Assembly: GCA_032871835.1 (NCBI GenBank)
Contig: CM065302.1
Location: 6,241,382 to 6,305,381 of the forward strand
Direction: 5' to 3'
Source of the DNA: Dipteronia dyeriana
Taxonomy: Eukaryota; Streptophyta; Magnoliopsida; Sapindales; Sapindaceae
Length of the DNA: 64,000 nucleotides
Every line of letters begins with the position of its first letter. Within the stretch, counting starts at the first letter, position 1. Shown piece by piece: positions 45,780-57,860 of this stretch. Made by a program: the position numbers and the translations under genes. The notes beneath the pieces are model-generated. The model searched no databases. It was not told the origin of the DNA and saw only the letters and a program-made list of their open reading frames with translations.

Positions 45780-45850
45780 CACCACGAAGAAATCAATGAC
45801 CTCGAGAAAACCTAGATTTGTGTGAAAAATATTTTGCCCCAATACCTGGA

Positions 45851-45862
45851 ACTCTGATACCA
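45851..45862 (-). promoter_or_regulatory. Primer-binding site of the minus-strand copia
   Basis: Minus strand TGGTATCAGAGT, the initiator Met tRNA site, two bases after the LTR end. Confidence 0.85.
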
Positions 45863-45864
45863 AT

Positions 45865-46469
45865 TGTTGTTGAGAAAAATTGCACACACAAACAAATCAA
45901 ATCACAAATACAAATAATAAAAAGTAGTAAGATAAAAAAACACATTAAAGATTTTACGTGGTTCAGCAATTTACCTACGTCCATGGAGTGCACCACACTC
46001 AATCCACAATATCTTAGAGTTAATTACAATCTCTCTATTTCTCTAGCAATTTTCCTCACACATTACGCACTTTTTTTTTGTCACTCTAAAAAAATACATA
46101 TAATGGTAATATTATATGGGAGCACTAGGGTTAGCCAAATCCTAGTTGGAATATATTTCCTTTTCCAATTACTTATACACGTAAGATTTTCTCTTTCTCG
46201 TGAAACCAGTATGTACCACGGACTAGACCACTGTGTAGGCACATGTCTACGCCGTTTTCCACAAAGCATGACTCGATTGGGAAACTCCGCTCCACAGGCC
46301 GCAGTTTGTGCACCATGTCTATGTCGCGGTCCACATAGCATGTCACCTCTGGACTTCTCTATTCTGTGTGTCTCGATCTGAATTCGGTGCCTCCACCGCG
46401 GTCTACGTCATGCCACCTGCTGGAACTCGTTTTTTTTTTTACTGATTTCTAGTTTCCCATAACCCAACA
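45865..46469 (-). repeat. Tork/Tnt1-like 5' LTR (605 bp, minus strand)
   Basis: On the minus strand it starts TGTTGGGTTATGGG and ends ...CTCAACAACA, adjacent to the primer site. The part near 45950-45990 (acgtggttcagcaatttacctacgtcc on the plus strand) is the common U5 signature of Tork-type LTRs. No partner LTR remains. Confidence 0.75.
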
Positions 46470-47104
46470 ACCGAAAGATGGAAGAACCTGAAACGAAGAC
46501 GAGAGTCGGAAGATGGCAAGGACGCAAACCAACGATGGTCATCGGTCATGGCAAGTTTATGTCAGAGATGTGAGAACGAAGAGATAGAGAACTAAAAATT
46601 GGAAGTTGGAAGGAATTGGGTTCCAATTGTAAATAGTGAGAGAAAAAAAAAATTGGTTTTTTTAACTAGAGTGAAACATGTCCATCAGTGAGTGGAATTG
46701 ATGCACCACAATCAGATTCTTATGTGGTACATCGGTTGCACCCAAGCTTTTCTCCTCCAAACAGATATAAAATAGTATTTTAATATTAGAAAAGTTTTTT
46801 TTTGGAGATTTATCAAAAAACCTTAACAGACTTCAAAATAGATTTTAATATTAGAAAAAAAAACTATTGTATACCATACACATATTTAATTTAAATTGTT
46901 TTGAACTAAACTCAATGTGATAGAATTAAATTACAATCGAATGAATATCCTCTAACTAAGTCTATAATCAAATAATTTGTTATTTTGAAATCTTAATAAA
47001 TTTGAAACAAAAATAATAAAAATTATATTAATAAAAATAAATAACGTTACATATTCTACATAAAGCTATAAATATCAGAAAAATAAAAAAAAGTCCAAAA
47101 TTAT
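46470..47104. other. Unassigned stretch between copia LTR and importin array
   Basis: AT-rich with A-runs; no coding signal and no recognisable repeat. The array's first unit begins near 47105. Confidence 0.5.
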
Positions 47105-48920
47105 GCTTTTATAGGCGATGAGGAATTATAAGGTGTGTACGTGTGCATGCGAGTATCGTGGTAGGTAATATTAATAAATTCCAATTATAATTTTACCAAA
47201 TATGATTTTGACTTGTGAAAATGACCTTTTTTTTCACTTTAGGAGGCAATTTTTGAAACGTCAACATCAAAAATAATTACTTCAATTTTTAAGACCCTCC
47301 AAGACGGTGGATAAAAGGGAAGAATCAAATAGATTCTCTCTCTAACTAGTTTGTCTCTTTTTGTACTGATACAATCAGTGCCTCTCAGTCAATTAGAATT
47401 TACACAATATCTATACAATCCTTGTAAGGCTGCAACACCCTATTTTCAGCTTATAAACTGAATAACAAAGAAAGGGTTGTGTGAGAAAACATTAACTCAA
47501 TAAAATAAAAGAATACAAACTGATTCTCACTATCTACCTTTTTTGTCATTTCTAAACTGATCTTTGTGCGAGCCCTGGCTCTAGCCAATTAGAATTACAC
47601 ATCTCTATACAATCCCTGTACCACCATATTTGCTCTCAGTTACATAGCTTACAAATTGTATAACAAAGAGAGGGTTGTGTGAGAAAAAACACACTCACAA
47701 GTTTTTCAAAGTTCGGATCTACATAGAGAGAGAAACCAAAAATGGAACAAAACTACGATGAGGTCGAGGCTGAGCAAGCAAAACATCAAGCAACCACGCC
47801 TTTGCCAGTAGCCAATTGATGTTGTTGCCGATGAAATGGACGTAGCTTTGTGTTTTTTTTTGGTCTTTTTGGTTTTGTGTTTTTTCTAGCATGGGATTTC
47901 ATTAATGTCTTTTGTTTTGTTTTGCTTTGGGTGGGATTTGCCTTGTTGTTGCTTTGTTCTGGTGGTCTCTGCCTTTTTGTAGCTTATTTGTGCTTGTTCT
48001 TTGGCTTTTGTCTTTTATAAATTTCATCCATGGAAAGTTTCTTTTGGGCTCCTTTTTGGTATATTTATTGAGTTTATTTGCTTTCTTGAGCTAGAACTGC
48101 AAAGTTCATTTTCAGTGAAGCATTCTAATGTTACAGCATTTTGGTGGCATATTCAACAATTATAGCTTTCATGTTTTACTTGTTTTATACTCGTGTTGTC
48201 TAACATTTTATAGATATTCCTTTGATGGTAGATGAATTTTTATATTGCACATCACCATTGGAAGCAATTACACGGTTAAGGAAGCTGTTATCAATTGATA
48301 TGAATATGGACTCTTATATATGTTGACAACTTAATTATTACTATTATTACCTTTTTGTAGAATATATATTTTTTGTTTAAAAAAACTAATTGTTTCCTAT
48401 ATCGTTGTATAGAACGAGACCCTCCAATTGATGAGGTGATTCAAGTTGGTGTTCTACCCACTTTGTGAGTTTTCTTACAAGGAACGATATGCCCCAACTA
48501 CAAGTAAGCTTTGTTACTGTTATCACTCACTGGTCCTATTAAAGTCAAATAGTGTTTTGTAGATATTATTTAGCATTTGGATTAACTTTGTTGTCATGAA
48601 CAGTTTAAGACTGTATGGGCAATGACCAAAATTGCATAGGGACAACGGATCATACACATGTTGTTAATCGAAGTGGCGTTGTTCCCATGTTTGTGAATAT
48701 CCTAAGATCTCGTTTTCGTAGTGCTGATCTCAAAAAGCAGGTTGAGTCCCACTTTTGTTATTTGTAAACTTTTTTTTTTCTTACCTGTTTCACTAACACT
48801 CATATAATATATTCACACTTAGTCCTAAAATTTTATTATTTCTGGTTGGCATTATCTTTTATTGATAATATTTTTTTTGATGCTCTTGTTGATAAATTAT
48901 TAGACAACTTAGGCTTTGGA
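47105..48920 (+). pseudogene. Importin-alpha fragment, unit 0
   Basis: A putative first coding stretch starts MRSRLSKQNIKQPRLCQ (ATG 47758), then TAG. Exon A (48214-48297) encodes IPLMVDEFLYCTSPLEA...RLRKLLSI; its donor GT is changed to AT. Exon B (48413-48503) encodes ERDPPIDEVIQVGVLP and has a 1-base loss, which shifts the frame. Exon C (48604-48740) encodes NRSGVVPMFVNILRSRF and carries the TAG shared with units 1, 3 and 4. Exon D is cut after about 16 bases. Importin-alpha proteins bind nuclear localisation signals; this piece covers only the first ARM repeats. Confidence 0.8.
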
Positions 48921-51040
48921 ATTTTGCTTTAATAGGCGATTGGGAATTATAGGGTGTGTGCATGTGCATGTGAATATTGTTGTCTCTTGTGGTAGGTAAT
49001 ATTAATATATACAAAATACAATTTTACCAAATATAATTTTGACTTTGGAAAATGATTTTTTTTTTCACTTTTGGAGGCAATTTTTGAAACGTCAACATCA
49101 AAAATAATTACTTCCTCAGTTTTTTAAGACCCTTCCAAGACGCTGGATAATAGGGAAGGATACAAATGGATTCTCTCACTACCTAGTTTGTCTCTTTCTG
49201 TACTGATACAATTGTTGTTTCCGAGCCATTTAGAATTTACACAATCTCTGTACAATCTCTGCAAGGCTGCAACACCATATTTTCAGTTTACAAATTGAAT
49301 AAAAAAGAGAGGGCTGTGTGAGAAAATTTTAACTCAATAAAATTGAAGAATACAATTCGATTCTCTCTCTCTCTACCGTTTTTGTCATTTCTGTAATGAT
49401 CTATGTATGAGCCCTGGCTCTAGCCAATTAGAATTACACACCTCTATACAATCCCAGCACCACCCTATTTGATATATGTTACATAGCTTACAAATTGCAT
49501 AATAAAGAGAGGGTTGTGTGAGGAAAAACATACTCACAAGTTCTTAAAAGTTTTGGTCTTCGTAGATAGAAAAACAAAAACTGAAACGAAACTGTGATGA
49601 GGTCGAGGCTGAGCAAGCAAAATGTCAAGTGACCACTCCTTTGCCTGCAGCCCCTCGACACTGCCGCCGTTGAAATGGAAGTAGATTTGTGTTTTTTTGG
49701 TTTTGTGTCTTTTCTGGCATGGGATTTCGTTCATGTCTTTTGTTTTGTTTTGCATTGGGTGTTTGCCTTGTTGTGGCTTTGTTATGGTGTTCCCTGCCTT
49801 CTTGTAGCTTTATTGTGCATACTCTTTGGCTTTTGCCTTTATAAATTTCATTTATGAAAAGTTTCTATTGGGCTTCTTTTTGGCATATTTCTTGAGTTTA
49901 TTTGATTTCTTGAGTTAGAACTGCAAAGTTCATTTTCAGTGAAGTATTCTAATGTTTCAGCATTTTGGTGGCATATTCAACAATTACAACTTTCGTGTTT
50001 TACTTATTTAATACTTATGTTGTCTAACAGTTTACAGATATTCCTTTGATGGTAGATGAATTTCGGTACTGCACATCACAGTTGGAAGCAACTACAGGGT
50101 TAACAAAGCTTTTATCAATTGATATGAATATGGACTCTTATATATGCTGAGAACTTAATTATTATTATTATTACCTTTTTGTAAAATATATTATTTTCGT
50201 TTGAAAAAAATAATGGTTTCCTTTATCATTGTATAGAACGAGACCCTCTAATTGATTAGGCGATTCAAGTTAGTGTTTTACCTCACTTTGTGAGTTTTCC
50301 TACAAGGAACGATCTGCCCCAACTACAAGTAAGCTTTGTTACTGTTATCACTCTTCCTATTAAAGTCAAATAATGCTTTGTAGATATTATTTAGCATCCG
50401 GATTAACTTTGTTGTCATGAATAGTTTGAGACTGCATGGGCAATGACCAATATTGCATAGGGACAAAGGATCATACACAAGCTGTTAATCAAAGTGGTGT
50501 TGTTCCCATGTTTGTGAATATCCTAAGATCTCGTTTTCGTAGTGCTGATCTCAAAGAGTAGGTTGAGTCCCACTTCTGCTATTTGTAAATTTGTTTTTTT
50601 TTTTCATATCTGTTTCACTAACACTCATATATTATATTCACATTTAGTCCTAAATTTTTATTATTTCTGGTTGACATTATCCTTTATTGATAATATTTTT
50701 ACTGATGCACTTGTTGATAAATTATTAGGCAACTTGGGCTTTGGAAAATGTTGCTTGTGGCTCTGTTAAAGCAAGGAATAATGTTCTTAGCAATGGTGCT
50801 CTGAAGCCAATAATAGCTCTTATAGACATTCTGGTGAATTCATCAATGTTGAGGGCTGCTGTAAAAACTTTATCCATCTTCTGGTGTATCAAACCATCAC
50901 CATCATTTGAGCAGGTAGTGAAAAACTAAAGTTGACTTTCTAACCAACCATCTTTCTAGAAGCTGACCATTGAAATGACTCCAGCCACCATCCAACTTCT
51001 TCCTCCAGCCATCTCCAAACTGTCATCAAATAACTTATTC
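48921..51040 (+). pseudogene. Importin-alpha fragment, unit 1 (all four exons)
   Basis: Exon A 50038-50121 (donor changed to AT); exon B 50237-50328 (VSFPTRNDLPQLQ-type end, donor gtaagc); exon C 50425-50561 with a TAG near its start and another at its end (CAG to TAG); exon D 50729-50913 encoding ATWALENVACGSVKARNNVL and LKPIIALIDILVNSSMLRAA, ending GAGCAG before gtagtg, a plausible donor. The open reading to 50929 (VVKN) is read-through into the next intron. The arrangement PQLQ / FE-AW-L-NIA / LKEQ / ATWALGNVAGDS is the ARM 2-4 pattern of plant importin-alpha. About 110 bp of intron follow before the next unit begins. Confidence 0.85.
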
Positions 51041-53130
51041 GAATTTTGCCTTAATAGGCAATTGGGAGTTATAAGGTGTGTGCATGTGCATGTTAATATT
51101 GTCGTCTCTTATGGTAGGTAATATTAATGAATACCAATTACAATTTTACCAAATATGATTTTGACTTTTGAAAATGATTTTTTTTTTCACTTTTGGAGGT
51201 AATTTTTGAAACTTCAACATCAAAAATAATTACTTCAGTTTTTCAAGACCCTTCAAGACGCTGGATAAAAGGGAAGAATACAAATGGATTATCTCTCTAC
51301 CTAGTTTGTCTCTTTCTGTACTGATACAATTGTTATCTCTCAGCTAATTAGAATTTACACAATCCCTGAAAGGCTGCAACACCCTATTTTTGGCAAACAA
51401 ATTGAATAACAAAGAAAGGACCGTGTGAGAAAATATTAACTCAATAAAATGAAACAATACAAATTGATTCCTTCTCTCTACCATTTTTGTCATTTCTGTA
51501 CTAATCTCTGTAAGAGCCCTGGCTCTAGCCAATTAGAATTACACATCTGTATACAATCCGTACACCACCTTATTTGCTCTAGGTTACATAGCTTACAAAT
51601 TGCATAACAAGGAGAGGGTTGTGTGAGGACAAAACACACTCACAAGTTTTTCAAAGTTTTGGTCTTCGTAGAGAGAAAAACCAAAACTTAAACGAAATTG
51701 TGATGAGGCCAAGGCTGAGCAAGCAAAATGTCAAGTGACCACACCTCTGCCAATAGCCCTTCGACGCTGCCGCCGTTGAAATGGACGTAGCATTGTGTTT
51801 TTTTTTGTATTTTTGGTTTTGTGTGTTTTCTGGCATGGGATTTCGTTTATGTCTTTTGTTTTGTTTTGCTTTGGATGGGTTTTGCCTTGTTGTGGCTCTG
51901 TTCTGGTGTTCCCTGCCTTCTTGTATCTTCTTTGTGCTTGCTCTTTAGCTTTTTCCTTTTATAAATTCCATTTATGGAAAGTTTCTTTTAGGCTCCTTTT
52001 AGGCATATTTGTTGAGTTTATTTGCTTTCTTGAGCTAGAACTGCAAAGTTCATTTTCAGTGAAGCATTCTAATGTTTCAGTATTTTGGTGGCATATTCAA
52101 CAATTACATTTTTCAATTTTTACTTGTGTTATACTGGTGTTGTCCAATAGATTACAGATATTCCATTGATGCTAGACAAATTTTTGTATTGCACATCGCC
52201 GTTGGAATCAACTACACGGTTAAGGAAGCTGTTATCAATTGGTATGAATATGGATTGTTATATATGCAGACAACTTAATTACTATTATTATTATCTTTTT
52301 GTAAAATATATATTTTCGATTAAAAATAATAATTGTTTCCTATATCATTGTATATAACAAGACCCTCCAATTGATGAGGTGATTCAAGTTGGTGTTCTAC
52401 CTCACTCTGTGAGTTTTCTTACAATGAATGAACTTTCCCAACTACAAGTAATCTTTGTTACTGTTATTACGCGTCCTTTTAATGGCAAATAGTGTGTAGA
52501 TATTGTTCAGCATCCGGATTAACTTTGTTGTCATGAGCAGTTTAAGGCTGTATAGGCATTAACCAATATTGCATCAGGGATATCGGATCATACACAAGGT
52601 GTTATCCGAAGTGGCGTTGTTCTCATGTTTTTGAATATCCTAAGATCTCGTTTTCGTAGTGCTGATCTCAAAGAGTAGGTTGAGTCCCACCTCTGCTATT
52701 TTAAACTTGTTTTTTTTTTTGTTACCTGTTTCACCAACACTCATATAATATATACACACTTAGTCCTAAATTTTTATTATTCCTAGTTAGCATTATGTTT
52801 TATTGATAATATTTTTACTGATACACTTATTGATAAGTTATTAGGCAACTTGGGCTTCCCATATGGAATAGCATTCTTAGCGATGGTGCTTTGAAGCCAA
52901 TAATAGCTCTTACCGACATTGGGGTGAATTCATCAATGTTGAGGGCTGCTGTATAAACTTTATCCATCTTCTGTTTTGTCAAACCACCACCATCATTTGA
53001 GCAGGTAGTGAAAAACTAAACTTGACTTTCCAACCAGCCAAATTTCTAAAAGCTGACCATTGAAATGATTCCAACCACCATCAAACTTCTTACTCCAGCA
53101 ATCTCCAAACTGCCATAAAAAAACTGATTC
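51041..53130 (+). pseudogene. Importin-alpha fragment, unit 2
   Basis: Exon A 52158-52241 (donor gtatga intact, so the normal form here); exon B 52356-52447 (acceptor tatag changed to tatat; encodes PPIDEVIQVGVLPHSVSFL); exon C 52541-52678; exon D 52855-53003 with an internal deletion of about 30 bases. Exon C alone among the units keeps GCATCAGGG, encoding IASGISDHTQG as in working importin-alpha (NIASGTSDHTQ); the others have lost one C there. A Trp codon in exon C is TAG, and the exon end CAG is TAG. Confidence 0.8.
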
Positions 53131-54840
53131 GAATTTTGTTTTAATAGGTGATTGGGAGTTATAAGGTGTGTGTGTGCATGCAAATAACTTGGTCTCTTGT
53201 GGTAGGTAATATTAATAGATACAAACTACAATTTTACCAAATATGATTTTGACTTTTGAAAATGATTTTTGTTTAACTTTTTGGAGGCAATTTTTGAAAC
53301 GTCAACATCAAAATTAATTGCTTCTTTAGTTTTTTAAGACCCCTTCAAGACACTGGATAAAATGGAAGAATACAAATGGATTCTCTCACTAACTAGTTTG
53401 TCTCTCTCTGTACTTATACAATTGTTGTCTTTCAGCCAATTAGAATTTACACAATCTCTGTACAATCCCTGCAAGGCTAAAATATCGTATTTGCAGCTTA
53501 CAAATTGAATAACAACGAGAGGGCTGTGTGAGAAAACCGTAACTCAATAAAATGAAAGAATACAAATCGATTATCTCTCTCTACCATTTTTGTCATTTAT
53601 GTACTGATCTCGGTATGAGCCCTGGCTCTAGCCAATTAAAATTACACATCTCTATACAATCTCTGCACCACCCTATTTGCTCTAGGTTACATTGCTTACA
53701 AATTGCATAACAAAGAGAAGGTTGTGTGAGGAAAAACACACTCACAAGTTTTTTAAAATTTTTGTTTTCGTAGAGAGAAAAACAAAAACCGAAACGAAAC
53801 TGTGTTGAGGTCGAGGCTGAGAAACCAAAATGTCAAGCGACCACGCCTTTGCCAGCAGTCCCTCAACGATGCTGCTATTGCACATCGCCGTTGGAAGCAA
53901 ATACAGGGTTAAAGAAGCTATTATCAGTTGGTATGAATATGGACTCTTATATATGCTGACAACTTAATTATTATTATTATTTTATTTTTGTAAAATATAT
54001 TTTTAGTTTAAAAATAATAATTTTCTCCTATATCATTGTATAGAACGAGACCATCCAATTGATAAAGTGACTCAAGTTGGTGTTCTACCTCACTTTGTGA
54101 GTTTTCTTACAAGGAACGATATGACCTAACTAAAAGTATCTTTGTTACTGTTATTACTCGTCCTATTAAGGTCAAACAGTGTTTCGTAGATATTGTTTAG
54201 CATCCAGATTAACTTTGTTATCATGAACAGTTTGAGGCTGCTTGGGCATTGAACAATATTGCATAGGGACATCAGACACAAGCTGTTAATCGAAGTGGCA
54301 TTGTTCCCATGTTTGTGAATATCCTAAGATCTCGTTTTCGTAGTGCTGATCTCAAAGAGCAGGTTAAGTCCCACTTCTGCTATTTGCAAACTTGTTTTTT
54401 TTTTCTTACCAGTTTCACCAACACTCATATAATATAATCACACTTAGTCCTAAATTTTTATTATTCCTAGTTGGCGTTATCTTGTATTGTCAATATTTTT
54501 ACTGATGCACTTGTTGATAAATTATTAGGCAACATGGGCTTTGGGAAATGTTGCTGGTGACTCTGGTGAAGCAAGGAATAGTGTTCTTAGTGATTGTGCT
54601 CTGAAGCCAATAAAAGCTCTTACAGACATTGAGGTGCATTCATCAATGTCGAGGGCTACTGTAAAAACTTTATCCATCTTCTGTTGTGTCAAACCGCCGC
54701 CATCATTTGGGCAAGTATTGAAAAACTAAACTTGGCTTTCCAACCAGCCATCTTTCTAGAAGTTGGCCATTGAAATGGCTCCAACCACCATCCAACTTCT
54801 TCCTCCAACAATCTCTAAACTACCATCAAATAACTTATTC
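53131..54840 (+). pseudogene. Importin-alpha fragment, unit 3 (fused first part)
   Basis: A deletion of about 350 bases joins the first coding stretch directly to the middle of exon A (join near 53875, in 'gctgctattgcacatcgcc'); exon A ends 53930 with an intact donor. Exon B 54044-54135; exon C 54231-54362 (short, with the TAG and a further small loss); exon D 54529-54712 encoding ALGNVAGDSGEARNSVLSD and KPIKALTDIEVHSSMSRA. Exon D is the best conserved: GNVAGDS is identical to the importin-alpha signature. The same deletion occurs in unit 4. Confidence 0.85.
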
Positions 54841-56547
54841 AAATTTTATTTTAATAAGCGATTGAGAGTTATAAGGTGTGTGTGTGTGCATGCGAATATT
54901 GTGGTCTCTTGTGGTAGGTAATATAAATAAATATCAATTATAATTTTACCAAATATGATTTTGACTTTTGAAATGATTTTTTTTTACACATTTGGAGGCA
55001 AATTTTGAAACGACAACATCAAAAATAATTACTTCTTCAGTTTTTCAAGACCCCTCCAAGACGCCAGATAAAATGGAAGAATACAAATGGATTCTCTCTC
55101 TACCTAGTTTGTCTATTTCAATACTAATACAATTGTTGTCTCTTAGCCAATTACAATTTACAAAATCTCTGTACAATCCCTACAAGGCTGAAACACCCTA
55201 TTTTCAACAAACAAATTGAATAACAACGAGAGAGCTGTATAAGAAAACCTTAACTCAATAAAATGAAAGAATACAAATCGATTCTCTCTCTACCATTTTT
55301 ATCATTTATGTACTGATATCTGTACGAGCCCTGACTCTAGCCAATTAGAATTACACGTCTCTATACAATCTCTGCACCACCCTATTTGCTCTAGGTTACA
55401 TTGCTTACAAATTGCATAACAAAGAGAATGTTGTGTGAGAAAAACACACTCACAAGTTTTTTAAAGTTTTGGTTTTTGTAGAGAGAAAAACAAAAACCGA
55501 AACGAAACTGTGCTGAGGCCGAGGTTGAGAAAGCAAAATGTCAAGCGACCACGCCTTTGCCAGCAGCCCCTCGACGCTGCTGCTATTGCACATCGCCGTT
55601 GGAAGCAATTACAAGGTTAAGGAAGCTGTTATCAATTGGTATGAATATGGACTCTTATATATGCTGACAACTTAATTATTTTTATTATTTTATTTTTGTA
55701 AAATATATTTTTAGTTTAAAAATAATAATTTTCTCCTATATCATTGTATAGAACGAGACCATCCAATTGATAAAGGGATTCAAGTTGGTGTTCTACCTCA
55801 CTTTATGAGTTTTCTTACAAGGAACGATCTACCCCTACTAAAAGTATCTTTGTTACTGTTATTACTCGACCTACTAAGGTCAAATAGTGTTTCATAGATA
55901 TTGTTTAGCATCCAGATTAACTTTGTTGTCATGAACAGTTTGAGGATGCTTGGGCATTGAACAATATTGCATAGGGACATCGGACACAAGCTGTTAATCG
56001 AAGTGGCATTGTTCCCATGTTTGTGAATATCCAAAGATCTCGTTTTCATAGAGCTGATCTCAAAGAACAGGTTAAGTCCAACTTCTGCTATTTGCAAACT
56101 GGTTTTTTTTTCTTACCAGTTTCACCAACACTCATATAATATAATCACACTTAGTCCTAAATTTTTATTATTCCTAGTTGGCGTTATCTTGTATTGACAA
56201 TATTTTTACTGATGCACTTGTTGATAAATTATTAGGCAACATGGGCTTGGGGAAATGTTACTGGTGACACTAGTGAAGCAAGGAATAGTATTCTTAGTGA
56301 TGGTGCTCTTAAGCCAATAAAAGCTCTTACAGACATTGAGGTGTATTCATCAATGTCGAGGGCTACTGTACAAACTTTATGCATCTTCTGTTGTGTCAAA
56401 CCGCCACCATCATTTGAGCAAGTATTGAAAAAATAAACTTGACTTTCCAACCAGCCACCTTTCTAGAAGTTGGCCATTGAAATGGCTCCAACCACTATCC
56501 AACTTCTTCCTCTAACAATCTCTAAACTGCCATCAAATAACTTATTC
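54841..56547 (+). pseudogene. Importin-alpha fragment, unit 4
   Basis: Shares the exon A deletion of unit 3 (join near 55585) and most of its other variants, so units 3 and 4 are sister copies. Exon A end 55638; exon B 55752-55843; exon C 55939-56070; exon D 56236-56419 (ATWAWGNVTGDTSEARNSIL). Exon C has the shared TAG. Upstream regions of units 3 and 4 are also closest to each other. Confidence 0.85.
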
Positions 56548-57860
56548 GAATTTTATTTTAATAAGCGATTGGGAGTTATAAGGTGTGTGTGTGTGTGCAT
56601 ACGAATATTGTGGTCTCTTGTGGTAGGTAATATAAATAAATACCAATTATAATTTTACCAAATATGATTTTGACTTTTGAAAATGATTTTTTTTTACACA
56701 TTTGGAGGCAAAATTTGAAACGTCAACATCAAAAATAATTGCTTCTTCAGTTTTTTAAGACCCTCCAAGAAGCCGATAAAATGGAAGAATACAAATGGAT
56801 TCTCTCTCTACCTAGTTTGTCTATTTTAATATTGATACAATTGTTGTCTCTCAGCCAATTACAATTTACAAAATCTCTGTACAATCTCTGCAAGGCTGAA
56901 ACACCCTATTTTCAACAAACAAATTGAATAACAACGAGAGAGCTGTATGAGAAAACCTTAACTCAATAAAATGAAAGAATACAAATTGATTCTCTCTCTC
57001 TACCATTTTTATCATTTATGTATTGATCTCTGTACGAGTCTTGGCTCTAGCCAAATAGAATTACACATCTATATACAATCCCTACACCACTATATTTGCT
57101 CTAGGTTAAATAGCTTACAAATTGCATAACTAAGAGAGGGTTGTGTGAGGACAAAACACACTTACAAGTTTTAAAAAGTTTTAGTCTTCGTAGAGAGAAA
57201 AACCAAAACCGAAACGAAACTGTGATGAGGCCAAGGCTAAGCAAGCAAAATGTCAAGTGAACACGCCTCGGCCAACAGCCCCTCGACGCTGCCGCCGTTG
57301 AAATGGACGTAGCTTTGTGTTTTTTTTCATATTTTTGGTTTTGTGTGTTTTCTGGCATGGGATTTCGTTCATGTCTTTTGTTTTGTTTTGCTTTGGATGG
57401 GTTTTGCCTTTCTGTGGCTTTGTTCTGGTGTTCCCTGTCTTCTTGTATCTTCTTTGTGCTTGCTTTTGGCTTTTGGCTTTTATAAATTTAATTTATGGAA
57501 ATTTATTTTAGGATCCTTTTTGGAAAATATATTGAGTTTATTTGCTTTCTTGAGCTAGATCTGCAAAGTTCATTTTCAGTGAAGCATTCTAATGTTTCAA
57601 CATTTTGGTGGCATATTCAACAATTACAGCTTTCGTGTTTTTCTTGTTTTATATTGGTGTTGTCCAACAGATTATAGATATTCCTTTGATGGTAGATGAA
57701 TTTTTGTATTGCACATCGTCGTTGGAATCAGCTACACGGTTAAGGAAGTTGTTATCAATTGGTATGAATATGGACCCTTACATATGCTGACAACTTAATT
57801 ATTATTATTATTATCTTTTCTTTCTCCAGCCATCTCCAAACTGCCATTAAATAACAAATT
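56548..57860 (+). pseudogene. Importin-alpha fragment, unit 5 (exon A only)
   Basis: The upstream region, first coding stretch (near 57222, with a changed GAACACG), T-rich intron and complete exon A (57678-57761, donor gtatga intact) are present. A deletion then runs from the following intron (join near 57822, 'attatcttttctttctccagcc') to the tail of the unit, removing exons B, C and D. Confidence 0.8.

Larger units (their letters stand above)
32281..46469 (-). mobile_element. Tork/Tnt1-like copia element on the minus strand, split by a nested SIRE element
   Basis: Minus-strand order is LTR (46469-45865), primer site, gag, then a 9.6-kb SIRE insertion (45258-35611), rest of gag, protease, integrase, RT and RNase H, ending at about 32281. 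The order PR-INT-RT-RH is that of copia. The element's own length without the insert is about 4.5 kb. The C-terminal end of RNase H, the polypurine tract and the 3' LTR are absent, so it was truncated near 32281. Confidence 0.85.

Noticed and set aside
46081..46381. ORFs on both strands near 46.1-46.4 kb as host genes
   Set aside because: They lie wholly inside the Tork-type LTR and show no domain.
47846..48110. Hydrophobic 60-70 codon ORFs (Phe/Leu/Cys-rich) repeated in the array as membrane peptides
   Set aside because: They are translations of a T-rich intron-like segment; the hydrophobic look follows from poly-T composition.
50741..50929. Complete small protein ending VVKN in the importin unit
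   Set aside because: The last residues are read-through past a plausible splice donor (GAGCAG before gtagtg); the ORF is an internal exon.
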